A stretch of DNA of 64,000 nt from the NCBI RefSeq assembly GCF_014692675.1, contig NZ_JABFCZ010000023.1, positions 58,613-122,612 of the forward strand. The letters are read 5' to 3'. A program made the translations under genes and the position numbers. Below are positions 17,384 through 26,874 of this stretch, one piece after another. This DNA comes from Roseibium aggregatum. GTDB lineage: Bacteria > Pseudomonadota > Alphaproteobacteria > Rhizobiales > Stappiaceae. The stretch's first letter is position 1. Every line of letters begins with the position of its first letter. The notes under the pieces are model-generated. The model did not search any database. It was not told the DNA's origin and worked only from the letters and a program-made list of their open reading frames with translations.

Positions 17384-19597
17384 TTAGCGGTCGCGGTCAC
17401 GGTCGTCGTCATCGTTCGATGCGTCCTTTCCCTTGCCGGACTTTCCGGAAGCCTTGCCTTCCGCCTTGTCCACCAGCGAGGCCATGTCCTTGGCATCCCG
17501 GAGAACATCCGTCATCCGTCCCATGGACCCGCCCTCGATGCCGATTTCCTTCATCAGGTTGTCGATCATCGGGGCCTGAACCCGGTAGCGCAGCGCGGAG
17601 TCGATCACCTCGTCGGTGACGTTCTTGCGGCTGCCGTCATGCCCGTTCATGCCGTCGACATGGAGGATCTTGATGCCCTCGATCTTCTCCATCGGACGGA
17701 CGCTCTCGCGAACGATGCCTTCGAGCCGTTCAAGCAGCTTCTCGCGGATGCGGGCCTGGCGGGCATCCTCCGACAGGGCGTTCTCGCTCTCGTTGAGGGC
17801 GCGCTGACCGTCGGCATCGACCTTGTAGCGTTCGCTGGCGGCAAGGGCGGCGATCTTCTCCGCTTCCGCCTTGGCAAGGGCCGCGATCTTCTGTGCCTCG
17901 GCCAGGCTCTTGGCCGCCTTCATTTCGGCGTCGGCGCGGCCGGTGACCTTCAGCGTCTCCCGGGCGACCTCACGCTCGGTGGCGATCCGCTCGGTCAGGC
18001 TGCGCCGCTCGGCAACTTCCTTCTCGCGGGCAGTAAGCGCCTGTTCCTCGGCCTGCACGGCCTTGGCCCGGACCGCAGCCGCCGCCGCCAGAGCGGACGA
18101 CCGTTCCTGGGACTTCTGGGCCAGCGCCACCGCCTTTTCCATCTCGGCGATCTCGACGGTACGGTCGCGATTGACCCGGGCCGTAGAGATTTCGCGCTCG
18201 TTGACGATGCGCGCTTCGGCCACGGCCCGCTCGGTGGCAAGGCGTGCGCGTTCCACCTCCTCGGACATGGCGAGTTCGGCTTCCTCGAAGGCCTGACGCT
18301 TGGCGATCTGCAGCCCGTCGAGGCGGCGTTCCCGCTCGATCCGGACCTCGTCAAGAGCCCGCTCCTGAGCGACCCGTTCGGCCTCGGTCATCTGGTTCTG
18401 GACGATCTCGTTGCGCTGCTTCTCGGCTTCGGCCTTGGCGACTTCGACCGCCTTTTCCGCAATGGCGATCTGGCGTTCGAGCGCATGGATCTCGATCGCC
18501 TTTTCGCTGGCGATCTCCCGTTCCCGGCGTTCCAGATCGCGGGCGATCCGGACCTTTTCCAGTTCGAGTTCCAGAGTGATCTGCTCGCGTTCGGTCTGTT
18601 CGCGGCTCTTGATTTCCGCTTCGTCGATCGCCCGGCGGCGCGCGATTTCCCGGCGCTGGGTTTCTTCTTCCGACTTGATGCGCTCGTCTGTGATCGACCG
18701 CTCCTGGGCCAGGCGCGCCTTTTCGACCGCCTCGCGGGAAGCCAGCTGCGCCTGCTCGCTTTCCTGTTCTTTCAGCGCACGTTCGCGCACCAGCTCCGCG
18801 CGCTGGGCCGCGCGGCGGATTTCAAGCTCGCGCTCCTGTTCGAGACGGGCGTATTCCTGGTCGCGATCGATGTCAAACACCTGCTTCTGGGCGGCCAGGT
18901 TCTGGGTCCGGATCTCCACCAGCGTCCGCTGCTCGATCTCGTTGCGCATCTTGCGCCGGGCTTCGATCGACTCGGTGATCTGGGTCAGACCTTCGGCGTC
19001 GAATGCGTTGGAGGGATCGAAGAACTCAAGACCGGTCTGGTCCAGGTCGGCAATGGCAACGGTGTCCAGTTCGAGGCCGTTGCGCGCGAGCGCCTGGGAA
19101 GCCACTTCCCGCACCGCTTCCGCATATTCCCCGCGCTGCTCGTGCATTTCCTCCAGGGTCATGCGAGCGGCGACGGTGCGCATGGCGGCCGCGAACTTGC
19201 CCTCGAGCAGGGAGATCAGCCCGTCTTCCTGCATGGTCCGGCTGCCGAGCGTCTGGGCCGCGGCTGCGACCGCCGCCTTCGACGATCCGACCTGGACGAA
19301 AAACTCCGCCACGATGTCGACGCGCATGCGGTTACGGGTGATCAGCGCCTGTTCGTCGCGGCGCGGCACCTCGATGCGCATGACGTTCATGTTCACCGGC
19401 GTGATCTCGTGCAGCACCGGGATGACGAAGGCGCCGCCGTTGACGACCACCTTCTCGCCCAGGAAACCGGTCCGAACGAACGCCACTTCCTTGGTCGAGC
19501 GCCTGTAGAGCCATCTGAGTATGTAGACGGCCACCACGATTGCGATGACGACCACCACCAGCCAGATCAGCATCTGACCAATCATTTCGCCTGACAT
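17384..19597 (-). CDS. Flotillin-like SPFH-domain membrane protein
   Basis: A 737-residue flotillin family protein. A single N-terminal membrane segment (MLIWLVVVVIAIVVAVYIL, about residues 9-27) anchors it. The SPFH domain follows to about residue 230 (FVRTGFLGEKVVVNGGAFVIPVLHEITPV and RNGLELDTVAIADLDQTGLEFFDPSNAFDAEGL). A very long Glu/Arg/Ala-rich coiled coil (about 230-640) has heptad-like REREIAxxKA and ERAVAEARI repeats. The C-terminus is acidic and basic in blocks. Such proteins scaffold membrane microdomains. It begins 40 bp after the stop of the TIM-barrel gene, so it may be the tail of that operon, or may be transcribed separately. Confidence 0.88.
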   Translation of the reverse strand: MSGEMIGQMLIWLVVVVIAIVVAVYILRWLYRRSTKEVAFVRTGFLGEKVVVNGGAFVIPVLHEITPVNMNVMRIEVPRRDEQALITRNRMRVDIVAEFFVQVGSSKAAVAAAAQTLGSRTMQEDGLISLLEGKFAAAMRTVAARMTLEEMHEQRGEYAEAVREVASQALARNGLELDTVAIADLDQTGLEFFDPSNAFDAEGLTQITESIEARRKMRNEIEQRTLVEIRTQNLAAQKQVFDIDRDQEYARLEQERELEIRRAAQRAELVRERALKEQESEQAQLASREAVEKARLAQERSITDERIKSEEETQRREIARRRAIDEAEIKSREQTEREQITLELELEKVRIARDLERREREIASEKAIEIHALERQIAIAEKAVEVAKAEAEKQRNEIVQNQMTEAERVAQERALDEVRIERERRLDGLQIAKRQAFEEAELAMSEEVERARLATERAVAEARIVNEREISTARVNRDRTVEIAEMEKAVALAQKSQERSSALAAAAAVRAKAVQAEEQALTAREKEVAERRSLTERIATEREVARETLKVTGRADAEMKAAKSLAEAQKIAALAKAEAEKIAALAASERYKVDADGQRALNESENALSEDARQARIREKLLERLEGIVRESVRPMEKIEGIKILHVDGMNGHDGSRKNVTDEVIDSALRYRVQAPMIDNLMKEIGIEGGSMGRMTDVLRDAKDMASLVDKAEGKASGKSGKGKDASNDDDDRDRDR

Positions 19598-19637
19598 GTG
19601 TCTCCTCCCTTCATGCGATGGTTCGGGCCGTCCGGTC

Positions 19638-20468
19638 TCAGAACGTCACCGCCTTGAATTTCCTGGTCTGTTCGGTCATTGCGGTTTCCGTCGGCAGCCG
19701 CTCCATCGAGGAGGCCCCGTAGAAACCGTGACAGTTCGTGGTCCGGTTGAGCACATAGGCTGCATCCTCGGGCGAGGACACCGGACCGCCGTGAACGAGG
19801 ATGATCGCATCCTTGTTGACCTTGAGGGCGGCCTCCGACCATGCGTCGACGAGCGCCGGGCACTGTTCCAGTTTGAGGGACGTCTCCGCACCGATCGATC
19901 CGCCGGTCGTCAGCCCGAGATGGCAGACGATGATGTCGGCGCCCGCCTTCGCCATTTCCGCCGCATCGTCCGGCGAGAAGACGTAAGGCGTCGTCAGCAG
20001 GTCCAGGTCGCGGGCCATGCGGATGACGTCCACTTCCTGGGCGTAGGACATGCCCGTCTCTTCCAGATTGGCCCGGAAGGTGCCATCGATCAGGCCGACG
20101 GTCGGAAAGTTCTGGATGCCGGCAAAGCCCATGTCCTTGAGTTGTCTCAGGAACGGCTCGAACATGCAGAACGGATCGGTGCCGTTCACACCTGCGAGAA
20201 CGGGCGTCTTCGTGACGACGGGCAGGATCTCACGGGCCATCTCGACCACGATGTCGTTGGCATTGCCATAGGCGAGCAGGCCGGACAGCGACCCGCGGCC
20301 CGCCATCCGGTAGCGGCCGGAATTGTAGATGACGATCAGGTCGATGCCGCCGGCCTCTTCGCACTTGGCGGACAGGCCGGTGCCCGCGCCGCCGCCGACG
20401 ATCGGCACCCGGTCGCGCTTCATTTGCTGGAATTTCTCGACCAGCTGCTTGCGTTCAAATCTCGGCAC
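19638..20468 (-). CDS. Phosphoenolpyruvate hydrolase-like TIM-barrel protein (Tm-1 C-terminal-domain type)
   Basis: A 276-residue TIM-barrel protein of the PEP-hydrolase-like/UPF family. The start is GTG at 20468: the preceding gene ends TAG with the G shared (TAGTG), a tightly coupled junction; an upstream in-frame extension is only the shadow of that gene. Landmarks are [65 protein letters not shown] and [14 protein letters not shown]. In plants the Tm-1 protein carries an N-terminal UPF0261 domain and a C-terminal domain of this type in one chain; here the two halves are adjacent genes. The reaction is not established for the family. Confidence 0.88.
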   Translation of the reverse strand: MPRFERKQLVEKFQQMKRDRVPIVGGGAGTGLSAKCEEAGGIDLIVIYNSGRYRMAGRGSLSGLLAYGNANDIVVEMAREILPVVTKTPVLAGVNGTDPFCMFEPFLRQLKDMGFAGIQNFPTVGLIDGTFRANLEETGMSYAQEVDVIRMARDLDLLTTPYVFSPDDAAEMAKAGADIIVCHLGLTTGGSIGAETSLKLEQCPALVDAWSEAALKVNKDAIILVHGGPVSSPEDAAYVLNRTTNCHGFYGASSMERLPTETAMTEQTRKFKAVTF

Positions 20469-22696
20469 TAGGCGGACCTCCTCGTCGGACCGGCGACCGC
20501 CGCAAACGCGCTGACAAGCGCGTCTGAGAATGCCGGATCGTTGATATTGGCGTTTACGCGAATGATCTGGCGCCGCGCGGTCTGGCGCACGGTTGCTTCG
20601 ATGGCATCGAACAGCGCCTTGTCGGCGGCCGGATCGAAGAAGGCCCCGCCCGGCTTGTCCAGGATCGACACCCCGCCCTCGGGAATGAGGAAGCGGACCG
20701 GCCCTTCCATCAGGTTGATCCGCTCGCCGATCCATTCGCCGAAGGCGCGGTTTTCCTCCGGCGTCGTGCGCATCAGGGTCACGGACGGATTGTGAATGAC
20801 GAACTTCCGGCTGTTGAACCGTTCGGGCACCGTGTCGCGCGGTCCGAAATTGACCATGTCGAGCGCGCCGCAGGATCCGACCCACGGCAGGCCGGTCGCA
20901 ATCGCCGCACCGAAGCGGTCGCGGTCGCACGGGAACACCCCGCCGACGATCATGTCCGCGACCTCGGTCGTGGTGATGTCGAGAAAGCCCGTCAGCAGAC
21001 CGGAATGGCCGAGCGTTTCCATCGCCTTGCCGCCGGTGCCGGTCGCATGGAAGACCAGACAGTCGTAGTCGTGTTCCAGCGATTTCTGCACGGCCTGGAC
21101 GCAGGTCGTGGTCACGCCGAACATGGTGATGCCGACCGTCGGGCGCGCCTTGGCGCGCGACGCCGCCATCTCCTCGCCGCTCGGCAGGCGCGCGACCATG
21201 CCGGCGAGCGCATGGGCCGCATTGGCGAGTACCCGTTCGGAGATCAGGTTGAGCCCCTGAACGTCGGTCACCGAATGGAACATGTTGATGTCGGACGCGC
21301 CGACATAGGCGCGCGTATCGCCGGAGGCGACGGTCGAGACCATGACCTTCGGAATGCCGATGGGGAGCGCCCGCATGCCGGCGGTCGCAATCGACGTGCC
21401 GCCGGACCCGCCTGCCGAAATCAGGCCGCCGACGCCGCGCTGAGCGGCCATGTAGCGAGAAAACGCTTCTGCCATGGCGGCGACCGATGCGCCCCGGTCG
21501 TCACTGAAGACCGCCGTCGATCCGCGCGGATGATAGCCGGCCACCTGGAGCGGCGTGACATCGGCGCGCGACGGCTTTTGCGAAGTGGAAACATCGATTG
21601 TGCGGACCGGGATCCCGAGCTTCTTGATGCAGTCGCGCAGGTAGCCCAGTTCCTGGCCCTTGGTGTCGAAGGTCCCGGCGATATAGGCGGTCTTGCCGAT
21701 CCGCTCCGAATAGGGGATCTGGAAGACCTTTTGGCCGACCTCATCAGCTTCCGGATTGCGACGGCCGACCATTTCGTCGCGCAGGCTGGTCGCCGGCAGG
21801 TTCCAGCGGTTCGGCATCTGCGAGACGGTCCGGATCGCGCCTGACGCCGACGGCGTGCCGCTGCCTTCCCCCCGTTCAACCACATAGACGTCGGCCAGCC
21901 TTTCGCGCGCGCTTTCGCCGGCTGCCATCGTGTCGTCGGCCGGTTCGACGTCATCCTCGGCATGGCGCCCGACCCCCAGCAGGCGCTGCTGCAGATCCCG
22001 GTCGGCGGCAAGCACGCTTGCTTCCAGTGTCCGGTTGATCTGGCCGTTGACCATGATTGCGACCGTGTCGGACACGGAGGTCGCGACGCCGATGTTCTGC
22101 TCGATGACGAGGATCGCCATGTCGCCTTCATGGCCGAGCTGCAGCATCATCTCGGCGACCTGGTCGACGATGACCGGGGCGAGCCCCTCGGTCGGTTCGT
22201 CCATCACCAGGAGCTTCGGATTGGCAAGCAGCGCGCGCGAGATCGCCAGCATCTGCTGTTCGCCGCCGGAAAGCTGGGAGCCGCCGTTGCCGCGTCGTTC
22301 GAAGAGCCGCGGGAAGGTCTGGTAGACGCGGTCGAGCGTCCAGGCGGCCTCGTCACCGCCGGTCGCGGCGAGCCGCAGATGTTCGTCGACGCTCAGGCTC
22401 GGCCACACCCGGCGGCCCTGCGGCACATAGGCGACGCCGGCGTTGTGGATCTGATGCGGTTCGAGACGGGAGATTTCCCGGCCGTGAAGCCGGATCGATC
22501 CGGAGCGGACCTCCTTCAGCCCGGTGATCGCGTTGCAGAGCGTGGTCTTGCCCATGCCGTTGCGGCCGACGACGCTCATGACGCCCGCCTGCAGTGCGAG
22601 CGACACGCCCTGCACCACATGGGCCTCGCCGTAATAGACGTGCAGGTCGTCTATCTGGAGCACTGCGCGCGGCTTGACTTCGGAGGACCTAGCCAT
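20468..22696 (-). CDS. LivF-type ABC ATPase fused to Tm-1-like (UPF0261) ATP-binding domain
   Basis: A 742-residue fusion. Residues 1-240 are a complete LivF-type ATPase: Walker A GRNGMGKT at 44-51, signature LSGGE near 142, Walker B LLVMDE at 162-167, and VIEQN in place of the H-loop as in LivF. Residues 241-333 are an acidic, low-complexity linker. Residues 334-742 are a full-length Tm-1-like/UPF0261 domain ([60 protein letters not shown]). LivF and UPF0261 proteins are normally separate chains, so the importer ATPase is here covalently tied to a second nucleotide-binding enzyme. It overlaps livG by 8 bp and the TIM-barrel gene by 1 bp. Confidence 0.9.
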   Translation of the reverse strand: MARSSEVKPRAVLQIDDLHVYYGEAHVVQGVSLALQAGVMSVVGRNGMGKTTLCNAITGLKEVRSGSIRLHGREISRLEPHQIHNAGVAYVPQGRRVWPSLSVDEHLRLAATGGDEAAWTLDRVYQTFPRLFERRGNGGSQLSGGEQQMLAISRALLANPKLLVMDEPTEGLAPVIVDQVAEMMLQLGHEGDMAILVIEQNIGVATSVSDTVAIMVNGQINRTLEASVLAADRDLQQRLLGVGRHAEDDVEPADDTMAAGESARERLADVYVVERGEGSGTPSASGAIRTVSQMPNRWNLPATSLRDEMVGRRNPEADEVGQKVFQIPYSERIGKTAYIAGTFDTKGQELGYLRDCIKKLGIPVRTIDVSTSQKPSRADVTPLQVAGYHPRGSTAVFSDDRGASVAAMAEAFSRYMAAQRGVGGLISAGGSGGTSIATAGMRALPIGIPKVMVSTVASGDTRAYVGASDINMFHSVTDVQGLNLISERVLANAAHALAGMVARLPSGEEMAASRAKARPTVGITMFGVTTTCVQAVQKSLEHDYDCLVFHATGTGGKAMETLGHSGLLTGFLDITTTEVADMIVGGVFPCDRDRFGAAIATGLPWVGSCGALDMVNFGPRDTVPERFNSRKFVIHNPSVTLMRTTPEENRAFGEWIGERINLMEGPVRFLIPEGGVSILDKPGGAFFDPAADKALFDAIEATVRQTARRQIIRVNANINDPAFSDALVSAFAAVAGPTRRSA

Positions 22697-23474
22697 GCCC
22701 GCCTCCCAGATAGATTTCCTGGACCGTCGGATCGTTTTCGATCTCCTCCGGCGTGCCTTCTGTAAAGAGCCGGCCGTTGTGCATCATGGAGACGTATTCG
22801 GAGACGCGCAGCGCCACGTCGAGATCGTGTTCGATGATGATGTAGCCGATGTGCTTCGGCAGGGCGTTGAGGATCTCGATCAGGTCCCGGCGTTCGGTCG
22901 GCGACAGGCCGGCGGCGGGTTCGTCGAAAAGGATAAAGCGCGGCGCGCCGGCAAGGGCGAGCGCGATTTCGAGCTGCCGCTGCTGGCCGTGCGACAGCAT
23001 TCCCACGGTGGCGTTCCTGTCGTCATCGAGATGGACGGCATGCACGATCGATTCCGCCTGCGCCATCGCTCCGTCGGACGGGCTCGGCCGGAGCAGGGAA
23101 AACCGGCGGCGCGAAACGCCGCGGCAGGCGAGATAGACCGACTCCAGCACGGTGAGATTGGTAAAAAGCTGCGAGATCTGATAGGTGCGGCGCAGCCCGC
23201 GCCGGATCCGTTCGTAGGCGGCGAGTGTGGTGATGTCCTCGCCGAAGAAGCGGATGGTGCCGCTCGTCGGGTTGAAGTCGCCGGTGATCGTGTTGAACAG
23301 CGTGGTCTTGCCCGCGCCGTTCGAGCCGAGGACCGCGCGCCGTTCCCCGGCCGCGATCCTCATCGATATGCCGGAGAGGGCCGTCAGGGCGCCGAACTGC
23401 CGGCCGACGTCATCGAGCTCCAGCGCATTGGCGCCGGTTCCCTGCAGACGTGATGCGGCGACATTCGTTGCCAT
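22689..23474 (-). CDS. ABC transporter ATP-binding protein, LivG-like
   Basis: A 261-residue ATPase of branched-chain-amino-acid-type importers. Walker A is GSNGAGKTT (about residues 54-62), the signature is LSHGQQRQLEIA, Walker B is FILFDEPAAGLSP, and the H-loop His is in IIIEHDLDVAL. It has the long LivG insert between Walker A and signature (YERIRRGLRRTYQ). The C-terminal VQEIYLGG is typical. It heterodimerises with the LivF half of the next gene, which it overlaps by 8 bp. The binding protein gene lies 27 bp upstream. Confidence 0.92.
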   Translation of the reverse strand: MATNVAASRLQGTGANALELDDVGRQFGALTALSGISMRIAAGERRAVLGSNGAGKTTLFNTITGDFNPTSGTIRFFGEDITTLAAYERIRRGLRRTYQISQLFTNLTVLESVYLACRGVSRRRFSLLRPSPSDGAMAQAESIVHAVHLDDDRNATVGMLSHGQQRQLEIALALAGAPRFILFDEPAAGLSPTERRDLIEILNALPKHIGYIIIEHDLDVALRVSEYVSMMHNGRLFTEGTPEEIENDPTVQEIYLGGGHG

Positions 23475-23501
23475 GGTCGGGTCCTCTCCGGTTGGTTTCG
23501 C

Positions 23502-24749
23502 TTACGGGCAGCTCGGGTTTTCGCGGCTGACCGCACCGAGTGCCAGGAACTCATCCTTCGGAATGCCGAGGGTCTGGTTGACCTGCGGCGTCACCTTGAT
23601 GAGCTTGTTGACGAGTGTTCCGTCGTCGGCCTCAGACACTTCCGTAAGGAACATGTCGGCGATCGCGTTGCGGTTCTCGTCAAGAGACACCTTGCCCGTC
23701 GGGGTTTCGAACTCGAGCTTCGAGAGAACCTCGCGGAACTTCTTGCCGCCGTCGGAGAGATCGCCGTTGACCTCCTGGAGGGCCAGGAGCGCTGCCTTCA
23801 TGTTGATGTAGTAGGCATGGGCGAACAGCGACGGCGACGGGAATGCGCCATCCTGCTTCTTGTAGGCGGCCGAGAAGTCCTTCCAGGCCTGGGAGTCGTT
23901 GGTGTCGGCGGTCGGGCCGGCCGCCGGCGTGCCGACGAGCACGTCATGCAGGCGTCCCTTGGCGGTCAGCACGGTCTGGTCGACGGTGATCGAGCCGCCG
24001 ATGAGCGGAGCCTGGCCGCCGGCATCGTTGTACTGGGACAGGAAGTTGACGGCATCCGCACCGCCGAGAGCGACATAGATCGCATCGACGTCATCCGGAA
24101 TGGCGGCGATCACCGAGGAATAGTCCTTGTTGCCGATCGGCACCCACGACTTTGACGGCACGGTGCCGCCGGCCTTGCAGAACTCCGCCATGAAGCCGAA
24201 GACCTGCGTGTAGGGGAAGGAATAGTCTTCCGCCACGGTCGCGACCTTATGATAGCCCTTCTCGTTGAAGGCATAGTTGCCGAGGCCCGCCATCCACTGC
24301 GCACCGTCTGTCGAGAAGCGGAAGAAGTTTTCCGCCGGATTGCGAAGCGTGGTGTCCTGTGCGGCGGAGCTGCCATTGAGGAAGGTCACGTCGGGCTGGG
24401 TCTTGGCGTAGTCCTTGACGGCGATACCCTCGTCGCCCGAAAGCGGGCCGATGAGAACCTTCACCCCGTCCTGCTCGACCAGCTTGCGCGCGGCACGCAC
24501 GGCGCTGTCCGGAGATGCGTCCGACGAGCCCTTGATGAGTTCGATGTCCTTGCCGGCGACCTTGCCGCCGAACTCGTCGATGGCGGTCAGGGCGCCGCGC
24601 TCGCTGTCCTCACCGAGGACGGCGAAGGCACCTTCGAACGTGGCAAGCACGCCGATCTTGATTGAGTCTGCCTGAGCCACCGAAAGCGTCGGCGCAGTCA
24701 GACCGGTCGCCAGCGCAAGTGCCAGCAATGTACGTCTGTTGATATTCAT
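23502..24749 (-). CDS. Periplasmic substrate-binding protein, branched-chain amino acid type
   Basis: A 415-residue binding protein with a Sec-type signal peptide (RRTLLALALATGLTAPTLSVAQA, about residues 5-27) and the type I periplasmic fold (SIKIGVLATFEGAFAVLGEDSERGALTAIDEFGG, then VKVLIGPLSGDEGIAV). The twin Arg before the hydrophobic stretch lacks other Tat features. The C-terminus ends in a cysteine (ENPSCP) that could pair with Cys at about residue 224. It overlaps the LivM gene by ATGA. Such proteins bind amino acids, amides, or aromatic acids; the neighbouring hydrolases favour a non-amino-acid ligand. Confidence 0.9.
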   Translation of the reverse strand: MNINRRTLLALALATGLTAPTLSVAQADSIKIGVLATFEGAFAVLGEDSERGALTAIDEFGGKVAGKDIELIKGSSDASPDSAVRAARKLVEQDGVKVLIGPLSGDEGIAVKDYAKTQPDVTFLNGSSAAQDTTLRNPAENFFRFSTDGAQWMAGLGNYAFNEKGYHKVATVAEDYSFPYTQVFGFMAEFCKAGGTVPSKSWVPIGNKDYSSVIAAIPDDVDAIYVALGGADAVNFLSQYNDAGGQAPLIGGSITVDQTVLTAKGRLHDVLVGTPAAGPTADTNDSQAWKDFSAAYKKQDGAFPSPSLFAHAYYINMKAALLALQEVNGDLSDGGKKFREVLSKLEFETPTGKVSLDENRNAIADMFLTEVSEADDGTLVNKLIKVTPQVNQTLGIPKDEFLALGAVSRENPSCP

Positions 24750-25819
24750 GCATTCCTCCCTTTCTTTTCAGCTTTATTCGCGGCCTTTTTGAACGACCGC
24801 CAATCGTCCCGGCCTGCCTGCGGCTTGAGCCGCTCCCACAGGCCGAGAATTCCATCCGGCGAAACGAAGACAATCAGCAGAAACACGAGACCGATGAGCG
24901 TGTTGAAACGCTCCGCACCGATGATATCGATCGCGAAGGTCTGCATCAGGGTAACGATGACGGCGCCGATGAACGGCCCGATCGGGTGGCGCAGCCCGCC
25001 GATGATGGCGATGACCAGGATGTTGATCGACGGCCCGACCGCGATCGTTCCCGGCGAGATCCGGCCGTTGAACCAGACGAGCAGGATGCCCGCGGCCCCG
25101 GCGATCAGGCCCGCCAGCCACCAGGCGAAGACCTTGTGGGCGGTGACGTTGAAGCCGATGGCGCGCATGCGGCGCGGATTGTCCCGGATCGCCTGCAGCG
25201 TCAGGCCGAAGGTCGAACGCGCGCCGTAAAGGACCGCGATATAGGCGACGACCGCATTGGCCAGACACAGATAGTAGAACGGCACCGGATCGCGCCAGTA
25301 GAGGCCGAAGACGTCCGGCGCCCTCAGACCGTTGTAACCGGGGAAGCCGTTGAACAGCGCGTAGTTCTGCTGGGCGAAATAGAAACACGCGGTCGCCACC
25401 GCCAGCGTGATCATGATGGTGTAGATGCCCTCGGTCCGGACCGCGATCCAGCCGATCAGCGCCGACATCAGCGATGCGATCATGATGGCGAGCGGGCCGT
25501 AGATCCACCAGGGCCAGCCGAAACCGTAGACGCCGGAATTGTTCTCGCCGAAGATCGCGACCACGTAGCCGGCCGCGCCCGCGACCGTGATCTGGGCGAG
25601 CGACACCATGCCCCCGTAACCGGCAAGCAGCATCAGCGACAGCGCGATCATGCCCAGAACCAGCGAATAGCCGCCGATCTGGGTCAGGAAGAAGTCGCTC
25701 GCCATCACCGGATAGATCAGCAGGAAGAAGGCCAGCAGGATGTGGCCGATGCCGACCTTCTCGATCCAGCCCTGGGAAGCGGTGCGGCTTGCCGCCGGGG
25801 TGAGGGTGAGATCCGTCAC
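24746..25819 (-). CDS. ABC transporter permease, LivM-like
   Basis: A 357-residue membrane protein with about nine to ten hydrophobic segments. Family landmarks are LLAGYGGMVSLAQITVAGAAGY, GRTEG-like VRTEGIYTIMITLA and the cytoplasmic loop LTLQAIRDNPRRMRAIGFNV, which is the LivM coupling helix region. The N-terminal 25 residues are polar and cytoplasmic, and the C-terminus is basic. It overlaps both neighbours by ATGA junctions (25816-25819 and 24746-24749), so livH-livM-binding protein form one translationally coupled block. Confidence 0.92.
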   Translation of the reverse strand: MTDLTLTPAASRTASQGWIEKVGIGHILLAFFLLIYPVMASDFFLTQIGGYSLVLGMIALSLMLLAGYGGMVSLAQITVAGAAGYVVAIFGENNSGVYGFGWPWWIYGPLAIMIASLMSALIGWIAVRTEGIYTIMITLAVATACFYFAQQNYALFNGFPGYNGLRAPDVFGLYWRDPVPFYYLCLANAVVAYIAVLYGARSTFGLTLQAIRDNPRRMRAIGFNVTAHKVFAWWLAGLIAGAAGILLVWFNGRISPGTIAVGPSINILVIAIIGGLRHPIGPFIGAVIVTLMQTFAIDIIGAERFNTLIGLVFLLIVFVSPDGILGLWERLKPQAGRDDWRSFKKAANKAEKKGRNA

Positions 25820-26868
25820 AGTGACCTCCCCATGATGCCCTGGGGCCGGATCGCCAGCGTGATCACCATGATGACGAAGGTCAGCACCACGCCGTAGGTC
25901 GGGAAATAGACGAGCCCGATCTGCTCGGCGAGACCGATGATCAGGGCTCCGATCGCGGCGCCCACGATCGATCCCATGCCGCCGACGATCACCACGACAA
26001 GGGAGGCGAGCAGGTAGCGGATGTCCTCGCCCGGCGCCACGGAGAGCGCCGATCCGCCGACGACGCCGGCAAGGCCCGCAAGCCCGGCCCCGAGCGCGAA
26101 GACGATGGCGAAGACGAAGTGCACGTTGACGCCGGAGGCCGCCAGCATGTCCCGGTCATCGACCCCGGCCCGGATCATCGATCCGATCCGCGTACGGTTG
26201 ATGAGCAGCCACAGCCCGATGCCGATCACGATTGCCGAAAACAGGACGATCAGCCGGTAGAACGGATAAACGAGAAAGACTTCCGTGCCGTTGGAGCGCA
26301 CCGCCGTCACAACCGGCAGCTTGATCGCACCGCTCAGCCAGCGCGGCGTCAGGATCTGGTAGGTGGTGCCGCCCCAGTAGGCGAGCATCAGGTCGGCCGC
26401 GACCACCGAAATGCCGATGGTGACCAGCGTCTGGCGCAGATCCTGGCCTTCAAGCCGGCGGAAGACGGTAATCTGCATGACCAGCCCGACGACCGCCAGG
26501 ACCAAGAAGCCTGCCGCAACGCCGATCAGCCAGTAGCCGGTCCATTCGGCGAATTCGTAGCCGATATAGGCGCCGAGCAGATACAGCGATCCGTGCGCGA
26601 GATTGACGTTGCGCATCAGCCCGAACACCAGGGTGAACCCGCTGGCGACCAGAAAATAGAGGCCGGCCAACGTCAGCCCGTTCAGGATTGCCGACAGGAA
26701 CGCCTTCTTGGAAATCAGGACGGCTTTGAGCCAGTCCGGCCACTGGGCAAAGACCATCCAGACGAAGACGGCCGCAACCACGAGCACGACCACGCCGAGG
26801 GCCTGGCGGCGGGTCATGCCCTGGCTCTGTGCGAGCGGATTGGAGCGGTTGCCGGACGTATCGGTCAT
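25816..26868 (-). CDS. ABC transporter permease, LivH-like
   Basis: A 350-residue permease with an extra polar N-terminus and one additional membrane segment (ALGVVVLVVAAVFVWMVFA) ahead of the usual LivH core. The core shows ILNGLTLAGLYFLVASGFTLVFGLMRNVNLAHGSLYLLGAYIGY and the C-terminal coupling region IGSMIRAGVDDRDMLAASGVN. It starts 6 bp after the amidohydrolase stop and overlaps LivM by 4 bp. It forms the channel with LivM. Confidence 0.92.
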   Translation of the reverse strand: MTDTSGNRSNPLAQSQGMTRRQALGVVVLVVAAVFVWMVFAQWPDWLKAVLISKKAFLSAILNGLTLAGLYFLVASGFTLVFGLMRNVNLAHGSLYLLGAYIGYEFAEWTGYWLIGVAAGFLVLAVVGLVMQITVFRRLEGQDLRQTLVTIGISVVAADLMLAYWGGTTYQILTPRWLSGAIKLPVVTAVRSNGTEVFLVYPFYRLIVLFSAIVIGIGLWLLINRTRIGSMIRAGVDDRDMLAASGVNVHFVFAIVFALGAGLAGLAGVVGGSALSVAPGEDIRYLLASLVVVIVGGMGSIVGAAIGALIIGLAEQIGLVYFPTYGVVLTFVIMVITLAIRPQGIMGRSL

Positions 26869-26874
26869 GGCGGA

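Noticed and set aside
19638..20930. A 430-residue version of the TIM-barrel protein
   Set aside because: The N-terminal 154 residues lie in another frame of the fused ATPase gene; the GTG at 20468 overlapping TAG gives the normal family length.
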